Source: Parvimonas sp.
GTDB lineage: Bacteria > Bacillota > Clostridia > Tissierellales > Peptoniphilaceae
NCBI GenBank assembly: GCA_022770425.1
Contig: JALEHY010000023.1
Span: forward strand, 1-44,753
Reading direction: 5' to 3'
DNA length: 44,753 nt
In this document: positions 33,918-42,628 of the stretch, one piece after another
Layout of the letters: the number at the start of each line of letters is the position of its first letter
How positions within the stretch are numbered: position 1 is the stretch's first letter
Program-made: the position numbers and the translations under genes
The notes under the pieces: model-generated
Seen by the model: only the letters and a program-made list of their open reading frames with translations
Databases searched by the model: none
What the model was told of the DNA's origin: nothing

Positions 33918-35309
33918 ATGAGAAAAAATAGAAGTGAAATGATTTTACATGGCAACATTTACAAAATAATAGCAATTATTTCCGTACCGATAATTTTAAA
34001 CAATTTTATCCAGCAACTTTATTCTTTGGCAGATGCTTTTTGGCTCGGAAAACTCGGTACTGCAGAATTTGCCTCAACAAGTTTTACTTGGCCGGTTGTA
34101 TTTTTATTCAATTCAATAGGAATAGGACTTTCAATTGCGGCAATTTCTTTAATTTCACAATTATTGGGGAAAAAATGTATTTCAAAAGCACAAAAATATG
34201 CTGATACTTTAATTTATATTTCTTTAATTTTTTCAATAATTTTTACATTTTTAGGTTTTTTCAGTGCCGAATTTATAGTAAATCTTATGGGAGCAAACGG
34301 AGATTTGGCAAAATACAGTGTAATTTATTTAAAATACAGTTATTTAGGTATTCCGTTTATATTTTTATATTACATTTATTCTGCGATTTTTTCATCGCAA
34401 GGAAAAAATACAATTCCCACAATGATTAGTACAAGTTGTGTAATTTTAAATATGATTTTAAATCCTATATTTATTTTTGATACAATTCCGTATACAAATT
34501 TTTCAGGACTTGGTCTTGGAGTTCAAGGAGCTGCACTTGCAACTGTTTTAACTCAGGGAATCATGTGCTTTGCAGGACTTGTACATCTTCGTTTTAATAA
34601 AGATATGTTAAAATTGAACTTACAAAGTTTGATTTTTATACCTCTTGAAAAAACTATTTTATCAAAAATTTACACAATCGCATTACCGTCTGTCATAGGC
34701 CAAATCGGCACCGCAATAGGGTTTATAATAATGAACTCATTCATTCAAAGTTACGGAACAGAAACTGTTGCAGCTTACGGAATGGTAAACAGAATAAGCG
34801 GTCTTTTAAATATTCCTCCCGGAGGAATAGGATCTGCAATAACTTCAATAATAGGTCAAAACATTGGAAATCATAATATAAAAAGAGTAAAAGAAACTTT
34901 TAAGAAAGCATCTGTAATAGTAATATTTATGTCTGTTATAATTGCCATTATAAGTTTTATATTCAGATATGAAATTTTGTCATTTTTCATTGACGCTCCG
35001 AAGTCTTCCGAACTTATGATACAGGCCAATAGTTATATGTTCTACACATTAATAACACTTGTAATGTTAAATATGTTTTTTATTTATCAAGGACTGTTTC
35101 AAGGTTCCGGAAACAGTAAATACTCTATGTTTATAGATATGATTAGACTTTGGGTTATAAGAATACCGCTTATACTTTATTTCAAATATTTTACGAATTT
35201 AGGTGCAACAGGAATTTGGCTTTCAATGTCAATTTCAAATGTACTGGTAACTTTAATTGCACATTACATATATTCCAAAGGAAATTGGCAAATGGGTTCA
35301 TTTAGATAA
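33918..35309 (+). CDS. MATE family efflux transporter
   Basis: 463 residues and about twelve membrane helices in two related halves, typical of Na+- or H+-coupled multidrug/toxin exporters. The first helix region ISVPIILNNFIQQLYSLADAFWLGKLGTAEFA is the diagnostic MATE start, and the matching second-half segment is IALPSVIGQIGTAIGFIIMNSFI. ATG 33918 follows AAGGAGG by 7 bases. Monocistronic. Substrate cannot be predicted. Confidence 0.93.
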   Translation: MRKNRSEMILHGNIYKIIAIISVPIILNNFIQQLYSLADAFWLGKLGTAEFASTSFTWPVVFLFNSIGIGLSIAAISLISQLLGKKCISKAQKYADTLIYISLIFSIIFTFLGFFSAEFIVNLMGANGDLAKYSVIYLKYSYLGIPFIFLYYIYSAIFSSQGKNTIPTMISTSCVILNMILNPIFIFDTIPYTNFSGLGLGVQGAALATVLTQGIMCFAGLVHLRFNKDMLKLNLQSLIFIPLEKTILSKIYTIALPSVIGQIGTAIGFIIMNSFIQSYGTETVAAYGMVNRISGLLNIPPGGIGSAITSIIGQNIGNHNIKRVKETFKKASVIVIFMSVIIAIISFIFRYEILSFFIDAPKSSELMIQANSYMFYTLITLVMLNMFFIYQGLFQGSGNSKYSMFIDMIRLWVIRIPLILYFKYFTNLGATGIWLSMSISNVLVTLIAHYIYSKGNWQMGSFR

Positions 35310-35380
35310 AAATTTATTCCAAAGTGACTTTTTATTGTAAATTTGTATTTAATGAACCTTATAATTAAATACATTTAAAC

Positions 35381-35417
35381 AAAAATGACTTTAACACAAA
35401 GTGTAAAGTCATTTTTT
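35381..35417. terminator. Bidirectional terminator between MATE and MurE-like genes
   Basis: AATGACTTTAACAC and GTGTAAAGTCATT form a stem with one bulge around AAA, followed by TTTTTTT on the + strand and flanked by A-runs that read as T on the minus strand. Confidence 0.88.
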
Positions 35418-35419
35418 TG

Positions 35420-36955
35420 TTAAACTATTCTTTCTTTTAACGGTTCTAAAATTTTTTCTTTATCTAAATTAGGATTTTTTTGAATAATGTAATTAAGTCC
35501 TATTTCTCCTGCTTTATCCATTCCTTGACAACCGGCAAACATAACAACATCATCTTTTTGTGCAGAATCTATTGTAAATTCTACCGCATCTTTCAATGTA
35601 TCAAAAAGAATTACTTCAATTCCGTTTTCTTTCATAACTTTAAGGAAAATTTCTCTCTCTTCATTTGATACTTCATCTTTCCACGAAACTGTATCTTTAC
35701 TTAAAGTTGCAACTATTCTACTCAACTTTAATTTATCATTCCAAAGAATAATTCTCTTTGCATTTTCTTCGTTAAGTTCTACTCCACGATTTCCTCTTAT
35801 AGCATATAAAAATTTAATATCATTGTATTTCATTTTGCAAAGAGTTTCCAAAGTAACATCAATATTAACTTCATTTGCAAAGTGATCATCAATAATCTTA
35901 AATTCATCTTCAAAAATTATTTCAAAACGTCTTTCAACTCCTCTGAAAATTTTTAAAGCTTCTTGAATAACAGAAATTTCAATACCGTCTAAAAGAGCAA
36001 TTCCTATTGCAACCATTGAGTTCATAACACTACTATACCCTGCAGTGTTTAACTCAATAGGAAAACTACATTTATTTATCAATCTACCTTTTACATTAAT
36101 ATCTTTATTTATAACAAAATCAAATTTACCACGCCCCGTTGAAAGATCTAAATTTTCTATGCTGAACGTATTATCATAATTTTCCATAGAAAAAGAAAAA
36201 ACTTTCGCCAAAGTCCTATTTGCAAGTTCTTTTATTTCATCATTATCAAAATTCAACAAAGCAATTTGATGTGCTTTTGCATTTGTTATCAACTTAGACT
36301 TTTCCCTTTTATAAGCCTCATAACTTCCGTGTTGCTCCATGTGTTCCTTGCTTAGATTATGAAAACTTACTATATTATAATCAACATCTTTCGCTCTATC
36401 AAGTTCAAGTGCAGCAGATGAAACTTCCATTATAACTTTATCAGCACCTTTGTCTTTAAAAAGACTTAAATACTTTTGTAAATCCAAACTTTCAGGCGTA
36501 GTAAGATAAGACGGAATCATAAAATCATCAATTTTAACAAAAACAGTTCCTATAATTCCCACTTTTAACCCTGCCTGCTCATAAATTTTCTTTAACATAA
36601 AGCTCGTTGTTGTTTTCCCGTTAGTAGCTGTAATTCCGATAACATCTAAAAAATTACTCGGATTATTATAAAAGTTACTTGCCATTTTAGATAAAGCACT
36701 TCTTGAATTTTCAACTTTAATCTGTATAATGTCATCATCGACAAAATCTTCAACAACACAAAGATAAGCCCCTTGTTCTTTTGCTGATTTTATATAAAGA
36801 TGTCCATCTGTTTTATATCCTTTAATGGCTACAAAAATATCATCTCCGGAAATATTTTTAGAATTATATTCTAACTTTGAAATTTCCTTTTCAAAATTAA
36901 CTTTTCCCTTAATTTCCAAAACATCTAAATCTTTTAACAGAGTTTCTAATTTCAT
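35420..36955 (-). CDS. MurE-like Mur ligase (UDP-MurNAc-tripeptide synthetase family), divergent
   Basis: 511 residues with the three-domain Mur ligase plan. The N-terminal MurE-type domain (res 1-100, NSKNISGDDIFVAIKGYKTDGHLYI) precedes the ATP-binding GITATNGKTTT (108-118), the TTPESLDLQKYL region that follows in MurE, the EVSSAALELDR motif, and HNLSKEHMEQHGSYEAYKREKSKL with the carbamylated-Lys type block. MurE would add the third stem-peptide residue. Two hallmarks are missing. The interdomain DYAHxP reads DDHFAN (~352-357), and no DNPx specificity motif follows. It may be an atypical MurE or a specialised paralogue. ATG 36955 follows AGGAGAAG. Monocistronic. Confidence 0.8.
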   Translation of the reverse strand: MKLETLLKDLDVLEIKGKVNFEKEISKLEYNSKNISGDDIFVAIKGYKTDGHLYIKSAKEQGAYLCVVEDFVDDDIIQIKVENSRSALSKMASNFYNNPSNFLDVIGITATNGKTTTSFMLKKIYEQAGLKVGIIGTVFVKIDDFMIPSYLTTPESLDLQKYLSLFKDKGADKVIMEVSSAALELDRAKDVDYNIVSFHNLSKEHMEQHGSYEAYKREKSKLITNAKAHQIALLNFDNDEIKELANRTLAKVFSFSMENYDNTFSIENLDLSTGRGKFDFVINKDINVKGRLINKCSFPIELNTAGYSSVMNSMVAIGIALLDGIEISVIQEALKIFRGVERRFEIIFEDEFKIIDDHFANEVNIDVTLETLCKMKYNDIKFLYAIRGNRGVELNEENAKRIILWNDKLKLSRIVATLSKDTVSWKDEVSNEEREIFLKVMKENGIEVILFDTLKDAVEFTIDSAQKDDVVMFAGCQGMDKAGEIGLNYIIQKNPNLDKEKILEPLKERIV

Positions 36956-36981
36956 ACCTTCTCCTATCTGTGATTAAATTT

Positions 36982-37053
36982 AAAACTTATATAAAAATTT
37001 AATTTCACTATATCTTACATTTAAGATTTATTTTTTAAAACTTATATAAAAAT
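36982..37053. repeat. Short direct repeat upstream of the MurE-like gene
   Basis: AAAACTTATATAAAAAT occurs at 36982-36998 and 37037-37053, 55 bp apart, between the MurE-like gene start and the tRNA terminator. It may hold duplicated promoter elements. Its function is unknown. Confidence 0.6.
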
Positions 37054-37059
37054 ATATAA

Positions 37060-37084
37060 CAAAAAAGGTCTCATAAGAGACCTT
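37060..37084 (-). terminator. Terminator of the tRNA-Phe-Gly-Cys operon
   Basis: On the minus strand AAGGTCTC, TTAT loop, GAGACCTT followed by TTTTT. Its first base coincides with the end of the encoded CCA of tRNA-Cys. Confidence 0.85.
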
Positions 37085-37157
37085 GGAGGCGACATCCGGA
37101 TTTGAACCGGAGATGAAGGTGTTGCAGACCTCTGCCTTACCGCTTGGCTATGTCGCC
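37084..37157 (-). tRNA. tRNA-Cys (GCA)
   Basis: Cloverleaf with acceptor GGCGACA/TGTCGCC, anticodon loop CTGCAAC (anticodon GCA) and encoded CCA. Third gene of the Phe-Gly-Cys operon. Confidence 0.95.
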
Positions 37158-37164
37158 AAAAATT

Positions 37165-37239
37165 TGGAGCGGAAGACGAGATTCGAACTCGCGACCCTCG
37201 CCTTGGCAAGGCGATGCTCTACCACTGAGCCACTCCCGC
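37165..37239 (-). tRNA. tRNA-Gly (GCC)
   Basis: Acceptor GCGGGAG/CTTCCGC (one G-U), anticodon loop TTGCCAA (GCC), T-loop TTCGAAT, encoded CCA. Confidence 0.95.
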
Positions 37240-37247
37240 AAATTTTC

Positions 37248-37487
<240 letters not shown>

Positions 37488-37508
<21 letters not shown>

Positions 37509-37776
37509 AAATTATACACAATTCATATACTAACTTTACATAAAACTAACGCTAATCAACTAAGCGTACATTACTTAGATAGTATATATTATTTTACTTT
37601 ATTTGTCAAGAGTTTTTTAAAAATTTCAGTTTGTTTTTTAGCAATATATTATTTCTTTTAATGTAAAAATTAAATACCTTATAAAAAATATATTTAAACT
37701 GTCCAATAACAATTTTAAAATTTTTACTTAAATTTGAGTATTAAAATTTTAAGAAATTATTAGATAATAAACGCAA
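37488..37776. other. Intergenic region: promoter and leader of the tRNA-Phe-Gly-Cys operon, otherwise empty
   Basis: 37488-37545 repeats the tRNA-Phe leader (about 60 bases similar to 37324-37382). 37581-37609 is a strong minus-strand promoter. 37610-37776 is AT-rich with no gene or structure that I can support. Confidence 0.6.
37581..37609 (-). promoter_or_regulatory. Promoter of the tRNA-Phe-Gly-Cys operon
   Basis: On the minus strand a perfect TTGACA (37609-37604), 17-bp spacer, TATACT (37586-37581). It lies ~260 bases upstream of mature tRNA-Phe, so the mini-hairpin element would be in the transcribed leader. Confidence 0.75.
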
Positions 37777-37805
37777 AATAACAAGGTGTATTACACCTTG
37801 TTATT
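37777..37805 (-). terminator. Terminator of the EF-G-like gene
   Basis: AATAACAAGGTGTA (37777-37790) and TACACCTTGTTATT (37792-37805) form a near-perfect palindrome ~64 bases past the stop. The minus-strand continuation is T-rich (TTTTGCG). Confidence 0.8.
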
Positions 37806-37868
37806 TGCTTTTAGTAGGTTTTTTACGAAAAACAATTTATGTTAACTCTATATTCGACAATTAAAAAT

Positions 37869-39929
37869 TTAATTTTCTTTTTTTGAGTCCTCTATTATTT
37901 TTTCAGCAATATTCATCGGAACTTCTTCGTATCTATCAAATTCGATTACAAACTCTCCTCTCGCTTGAGTCATACTTCTAAGGTCAATAGCATATTCGAA
38001 AAGTTCTGAATGTGGTGCTTCTCCAATTACAAGTTGACTTCCGTCCTCCAATATTTCAACACCTAAAACTTTTCCACGTCGTTTATTTAAATCTCCCATA
38101 ACATCACCCATATACTCTTCAGGAATTGTAACTTCAATTTTCATTATAGGTTCAAGTAGTATAGGTTTTGCTTGTTCCATACCTTTTTTAAAAGCTAATG
38201 ATGCAGCAATTTTAAATGCCATTTCATTTGAATCCACAGGATGATAAGATCCGTCATAGAGTGTGGCTTTTATATTTACAACAGGATATCCTGCAAGAAT
38301 TCCTTTTTCTGTTGCTTCCTTAATACCTTTTTCAACTGCAGGGAAATAATTTCTCGGAACTGAACCACCGAATATTTCTTCAGTAAATTCAAACTCTTCA
38401 ACACTTGGTTCAAATCTCACAAACACATCACCGTATTGTCCCGCACCGCCTGATTGTTTTTTATGTTTTCCCTGAACATCAGACTTACCTTTTATTGTTT
38501 CTCTGTAAGCTATTCTAAGTGGGATTGTATTTGTTTCAACACCATACATATTCTTTAGTTTATCAAGCACTATTTGAAGCTGAACATTTCCTTGTCCACC
38601 AATCAAAAGCTGTTTAGTTTCACTGTTTCTTTCAGAAACAAAACTTGGATCTTCTTCTTGTAATTTATGAAGAGCAGATGAAATTTTATCTTCATCTCCC
38701 TTACTCTTTGGTTCTATAGCAAAATATAAGTTAGGTTTTGGGTATTTTATTTTTTTATAAAGAGTTTGATTTTGCTTTTCACATAAAGTATCCCCTGTTT
38801 GTGTAACTGAAAGTTTTGAAACCGCTCCTATGTCACCTGCAACGACTTCTGAAGTTTCTATTTGAGTTTTTCCTTTTAAGTAAAATAATCCGGCAAGTTT
38901 TTCACTTTCTTCTTTAGTTGAATTATATAGTTCAGTATCTTTACTTAATTTTCCGCTCATTACTTTGAAAATAGAAATTCGTCCTACAAACGGGTCAACG
39001 ACCGTTTTAAATACAACAGCAGAAAAAGGTTCATCCTTACAAATTTTTCTTACATTATCATCTTCATTTCTAAATCCTCTTTTAGCCCTTTCATCATTAG
39101 GTGCAGGCATATAGTCCGTAATGACATCAAGTAACATATCAATTCCAACTCCTGTTGTTGCTGAACCGCAAATCAAAGGAACAGCCGCCCCGTTAAGCAA
39201 TGCAGTAGTAACACCTTTTAAAAATTCTTCGTGGCTAAACTCCTCTCCTTCAAAAAATTTTTCCATAAGTTCATCATCTGTTTCGGCAACAACTTCAACT
39301 ATTGTATCATAAACATGATTTACCTCTTCAATTCTTATTTCCGGAATAGGTACTTCTTTTCTTTCAAATCCGTCATATTCATACGCTTTTTTATTTAGAA
39401 CGTCTATTACCCCTTTAAAGTTCTCTCCTTCTCCTAAAGCAAGAGTAAACGGAATAACTTTCTTTCCGAAAGCAATATGCAAATCGCTAACTACCTTTGC
39501 AAAATTTACATTTTCTTTATCCATTTTATTTACAAAAATAATTCTTGGTAATTCGATTGACTCAGTGTATTTTAATACTTTTTCGGAACCAACTTCTATT
39601 CCGTTTTGTGCATCCAAAACAACAAGAGCCGCTTCACTCGCTCTTAAAGCACTATAAACTTCCCCACTAAAATCAAAATATCCCGGAGTGTCAATTAAAT
39701 TTATTTTAAAGTCTTTCCATTCAATCGGTGCTACTGCCGTTGATATAGAAACTCCTCTTGAAATTTCTTCCTTATCAAAATCAGTTACGGTATTTCCGTC
39801 CTCAACCTTACCAAGTCTTTTTAGTTCGCCGGTTTTAAAAAGTAATGCTTCACAAAGAGAAGTTTTACCACTGGCACTATGACCAACTAACGCAAGATTT
39901 CTAATTTTTTCAGTAGAATATGATTTCAT
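37869..39929 (-). CDS. Elongation factor G-like GTPase (EF-G paralogue)
   Basis: 686-residue five-domain translational GTPase. G1 is GHSASGKT (res 16-23) and G4 is NKMD (134-137). G3 reads DTPGYFDF (80-87), so the catalytic His after DTPG in canonical EF-G is Tyr84. This replacement is characteristic of the EF-G-2-like paralogue group (Thermus EF-G-2 type) rather than of main FusA. Domain IV carries GKHKKQSGGAGQYGDVFVRFEP, and RGEFVIEFDRYEEVP ends domain V. A canonical fusA is expected elsewhere, next to the str ribosomal genes. Its role is not settled (translocation variant or recycling). ATG 39929 follows AGGGGG. Promoter at 39982. Confidence 0.9.
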   Translation of the reverse strand: MKSYSTEKIRNLALVGHSASGKTSLCEALLFKTGELKRLGKVEDGNTVTDFDKEEISRGVSISTAVAPIEWKDFKINLIDTPGYFDFSGEVYSALRASEAALVVLDAQNGIEVGSEKVLKYTESIELPRIIFVNKMDKENVNFAKVVSDLHIAFGKKVIPFTLALGEGENFKGVIDVLNKKAYEYDGFERKEVPIPEIRIEEVNHVYDTIVEVVAETDDELMEKFFEGEEFSHEEFLKGVTTALLNGAAVPLICGSATTGVGIDMLLDVITDYMPAPNDERAKRGFRNEDDNVRKICKDEPFSAVVFKTVVDPFVGRISIFKVMSGKLSKDTELYNSTKEESEKLAGLFYLKGKTQIETSEVVAGDIGAVSKLSVTQTGDTLCEKQNQTLYKKIKYPKPNLYFAIEPKSKGDEDKISSALHKLQEEDPSFVSERNSETKQLLIGGQGNVQLQIVLDKLKNMYGVETNTIPLRIAYRETIKGKSDVQGKHKKQSGGAGQYGDVFVRFEPSVEEFEFTEEIFGGSVPRNYFPAVEKGIKEATEKGILAGYPVVNIKATLYDGSYHPVDSNEMAFKIAASLAFKKGMEQAKPILLEPIMKIEVTIPEEYMGDVMGDLNKRRGKVLGVEILEDGSQLVIGEAPHSELFEYAIDLRSMTQARGEFVIEFDRYEEVPMNIAEKIIEDSKKEN

Positions 39930-39981
39930 ATTTAATTCCCCCTAACTATATTGTAAATAGATAAATTCTTATCTTTAACTT

Positions 39982-40010
39982 ATTATAATATGGAAATGTT
40001 TTCAAGTCAA
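39982..40010 (-). promoter_or_regulatory. Promoter of the EF-G-like gene
   Basis: On the minus strand TTGACT (40010-40005), 17-bp spacer, TATAAT (39987-39982), 53 bases upstream of the ATG. Confidence 0.75.
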
Positions 40011-40085
40011 GTAGAAAGCGATAAAAATTTTTTATTCAAAAGAAATTCTCCAAATTAATTGTTATTAAAGAAATTTTAATTTTTT

Positions 40086-40115
40086 ATAAAAAAATAGATG
40101 CTTGTTTGCATCTAT
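40086..40115 (-). terminator. Terminator of the DUF1275-trmL unit
   Basis: On the minus strand ATAGATGC, AAACAA loop, GCATCTAT followed by TTTTTTT. Confidence 0.92.
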
Positions 40116-40124
40116 ACTCTTTGA

Positions 40125-40622
40125 CTATTCTTCCCATTTTAATCTGTGAAGATGTCCTTTTGTTTCCAATTTTTTAAAATTTTGCTGTCTTAAAGCATCA
40201 TACAAAATTATTGAAACTGAATTTGATAAATTGAGTGAACGAATTTCTCCCCACATCGGAATCCTAACACAATGTTCTTTATTTTTTACTAAAATTTCTT
40301 CGGGAATCCCTTTGCTTTCTTTCCCAAACATTATATAATCATTTTCCTTATACTCAACCTCATCATAAGTTTTTTCTGCTTTTGTAGTTGCAAAATATAC
40401 ATTTGCATTTGGGTTTTTTTCATAAAACTCCTCAATGTTCTCATAAACAAAAAGTTTTAACTTGTCCCAATAATCAAGACCGGATCGTTTTACCATTTTG
40501 TCATCCAAAGAAAAACCAAGCGGTTTTATTAAATGAAGTGTAGTGTCTGTCGCTACACAAGTTCTGCCTATCGCTCCTGTGTTAAAAGGTATTTCAGGCT
40601 CTAATAATACTATATTAAACAA
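40125..40622 (-). CDS. trmL: tRNA (cytidine(34)-2'-O)-methyltransferase, SPOUT family
   Basis: 165 residues, a minimal SPOUT enzyme that 2'-O-methylates the wobble base of tRNA-Leu. The trefoil-knot motifs are present: EPEIPFNTGAIGRTC (motif 1), MFGKESKGIPEEIL (motif 2) and IPMWGEIRSLNLSNSVSIILYDALRQ (motif 3). The start is a TTG at 40622, 8 bases after GGAG. An ATG inside the ribosome binding site runs straight into a stop, so TTG is the only sensible start. It follows the DUF1275 gene by 11 bases, probably the same operon. Confidence 0.92.
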   Translation of the reverse strand: MFNIVLLEPEIPFNTGAIGRTCVATDTTLHLIKPLGFSLDDKMVKRSGLDYWDKLKLFVYENIEEFYEKNPNANVYFATTKAEKTYDEVEYKENDYIMFGKESKGIPEEILVKNKEHCVRIPMWGEIRSLNLSNSVSIILYDALRQQNFKKLETKGHLHRLKWEE

Positions 40623-40633
40623 AATATCATCTC

Positions 40634-41290
40634 CTATTTTTCATTATCTATAAACATGATAACCATCGATACAAACAAGAAAATCGGACTTAGTAAAATA
40701 GTTCTAAGTCCTAAAAGTTTCGAGGCTTTACTTCCGATTATTGCTCCAAGAACAAAAAACAATATAACTGAAATATATAAAACAGCACTTTCGAGATAAA
40801 TTCTATTTTTAGTATCGAAATATTCATATGTATAGTGCATTGACTTTCTAAGATTTCCAAGACACATTGTTGTTGCAAAATCTCTTCCTTTTAATTTTCT
40901 GAATGTTTGAACTTGGATACCGCAAGCCAATGAAGTTACAGCATTGGCAAAATAATTTAATCTGTAAGGAATAAACGCAACAAACACAAGTAATATAATT
41001 TCAACAAACAAAGCAACCTGTCTCCAATGAATTTTTTTTATTTTTCCGTTTCTTATTACTTGTGCCAACAAAATTCCGACAGAAAAAGAAACTATCGGAA
41101 AAATATATTTCAAGCAATTATTCCACTGTCCATTTGATAAAGACACACCTAAAAGTAAAATATTTCCGGTTTGTGCATTTGCAAAAACTTTTCCTCTTAT
41201 CAAATAAGAATAAGCATCCATAAGTCCGCCACTTAACGCCAAAAAAATTGCAACTTCCAAAGATTCAGACATTTGAAACGACTTTTTCAT
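40634..41290 (-). CDS. DUF1275 (YoaK) family membrane protein
   Basis: 218 residues, about six membrane helices, with the family start LALSGGLMDAYSYLIRGKVFANAQTGNILLLG and the later AVTSLACGIQVQTFRKL and FATTMCLGNLRKS segments. Function of the family is unknown. An in-frame ATG at 41311 has no ribosome binding site. ATG 41290 has a weak GGTG upstream and is preferred by comparison with the usual family start, though the choice is uncertain. It precedes trmL. Confidence 0.85.
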   Translation of the reverse strand: MKKSFQMSESLEVAIFLALSGGLMDAYSYLIRGKVFANAQTGNILLLGVSLSNGQWNNCLKYIFPIVSFSVGILLAQVIRNGKIKKIHWRQVALFVEIILLVFVAFIPYRLNYFANAVTSLACGIQVQTFRKLKGRDFATTMCLGNLRKSMHYTYEYFDTKNRIYLESAVLYISVILFFVLGAIIGSKASKLLGLRTILLSPIFLFVSMVIMFIDNEK

Positions 41291-41332
41291 AATAACACCA
41301 ACTCTTTTCATAAAGTCTTATCAACGAATAAT

Positions 41333-41361
41333 AGTATATAACAATTTATTTAATTTTACAA
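41333..41361 (-). promoter_or_regulatory. Candidate promoter of the DUF1275-trmL unit
   Basis: On the minus strand TTGTAA (41361-41356), 17-bp spacer, TATACT (41338-41333). It is back to back with the malic enzyme promoter. Confidence 0.6.
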
Positions 41362-41394
41362 GTTTCAAATTATTATTTGAATGTAAATCCACTA

Positions 41395-41423
41395 TTGATT
41401 TTCTATCATATTTATAGTATATT
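41395..41423 (+). promoter_or_regulatory. Candidate promoter of the malic enzyme gene
   Basis: TTGATT (41395-41400), 17-bp spacer, TATATT (41418-41423). A second TATAAT at 41429-41434 lacks a good -35. Confidence 0.55.
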
Positions 41424-41460
41424 AAGATTATAATATATTTGATATTCAGGAGGAAATTTT

Positions 41461-42612
41461 ATGAACGTTTATGAAAAAGCATTAATGCTTCACGAAAAAT
41501 GGCAAGGAAAACTATCCACAGAGCTAAAAGCAGAATTAAATAACGCAGAAGATTTAACTTACGCTTATACTCCGGGTGTTGCCGCACCTTGTTTGGAAAT
41601 AAATAAAAATGAACAATTAGCTTATGCTTATACTTCAAAGGCAAATACAATTGCTGTTATTTCTGACGGAACTGCAGTTTTAGGCCTTGGAGATATCGGA
41701 CCAAAGGCTGCTATGCCTGTTATGGAAGGAAAATGTTGCTTATTTAAAAAATTCGGAGGCGTTAATGCGGTTCCTATAGTTTTAGATACTAAAGACCCTA
41801 AAGAAATCATATCCATAGTAAAAGCTATCGCTCCTACTTTTGGAGGAATTAATCTTGAAGATATTTCTTCTCCAAGATGTGTAGAAATCGAAAGAGCATT
41901 AATAGAAGAATTGGATATTCCTGTTTTTCATGATGACCAACACGGTACTGCTATTGTTGTAACTGCCGCACTTATCAACGCTTTAAAACTTGTAAAAAAA
42001 GAGGCTAAAGATATAAAAGTTGTAGTTTCGGGAGCCGGTGCAGCAGGATATTCTATTATAAAATTAATTATGATGCTTGGAGTTAAAGACGTTATCGCTT
42101 TTGACTCAAAAGGTGCAATAAATAAAAAACACTCTGAAACTTATAATTTTGTAAAAAAAGAATTAGCAGAAATAACAAATAAGGAACAAAAAGATATTAC
42201 TATGAAAGAGGCTTTTGTAGGTGCAGATGTATTCATTGGAGTAAGTCAAAAAGATTTAGTTTCAAAAGAAATGGTCGCATCCATGAACAAAGATGCAATA
42301 GTTTTCGCTATGGCAAACCCTCAACCTGAAATTCTTTATAGCGATGCAAAAGAGGCAGGCGCCAGAGTTGCCGCAACCGGCAGATCCGATATGCCTAATC
42401 AAATTAATAATGTAGTTGCATTTCCGGGAATTTTTAAAGGGGCATTAATGTCAAGAGCTAAAAAAATTACAGACGAAATGAAACTTGCTGCCGCAATCGG
42501 ACTTGCAAGTATGATTCCTGATGATAAAATAAGAGAAGACTATGTAATAGTTTCCGCTTTTGAAGAAAATGTAGCGGATACGGTTGCAAAAGCAGTTTCT
42601 CAAAAATGCTAA
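41461..42612 (+). CDS. Malic enzyme (NAD(P)-dependent, decarboxylating)
   Basis: Oxidatively decarboxylates malate to pyruvate and CO2. 383 residues, the compact bacterial type without the phosphotransacetylase extension. Signatures are YTPGVAAPCLEI at the N terminus, the dinucleotide-linked GTAVLGLGDIGPKAAMPVMEGK, the metal-binding LEDISSPRCVEIERAL and VFHDDQHGTAIV, and the Rossmann GAGAAGYSIIKL. Whether NAD or NADP is preferred cannot be read safely. ATG 41461 follows AGGAGGA. Downstream a DUF975 gene begins 16 bases after the stop. Functionally it could complete aspartate to pyruvate conversion with aspA and fumC. Confidence 0.93.
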   Translation: MNVYEKALMLHEKWQGKLSTELKAELNNAEDLTYAYTPGVAAPCLEINKNEQLAYAYTSKANTIAVISDGTAVLGLGDIGPKAAMPVMEGKCCLFKKFGGVNAVPIVLDTKDPKEIISIVKAIAPTFGGINLEDISSPRCVEIERALIEELDIPVFHDDQHGTAIVVTAALINALKLVKKEAKDIKVVVSGAGAAGYSIIKLIMMLGVKDVIAFDSKGAINKKHSETYNFVKKELAEITNKEQKDITMKEAFVGADVFIGVSQKDLVSKEMVASMNKDAIVFAMANPQPEILYSDAKEAGARVAATGRSDMPNQINNVVAFPGIFKGALMSRAKKITDEMKLAAAIGLASMIPDDKIREDYVIVSAFEENVADTVAKAVSQKC

Positions 42613-42628
42613 GAAGAAAGGAATAACT

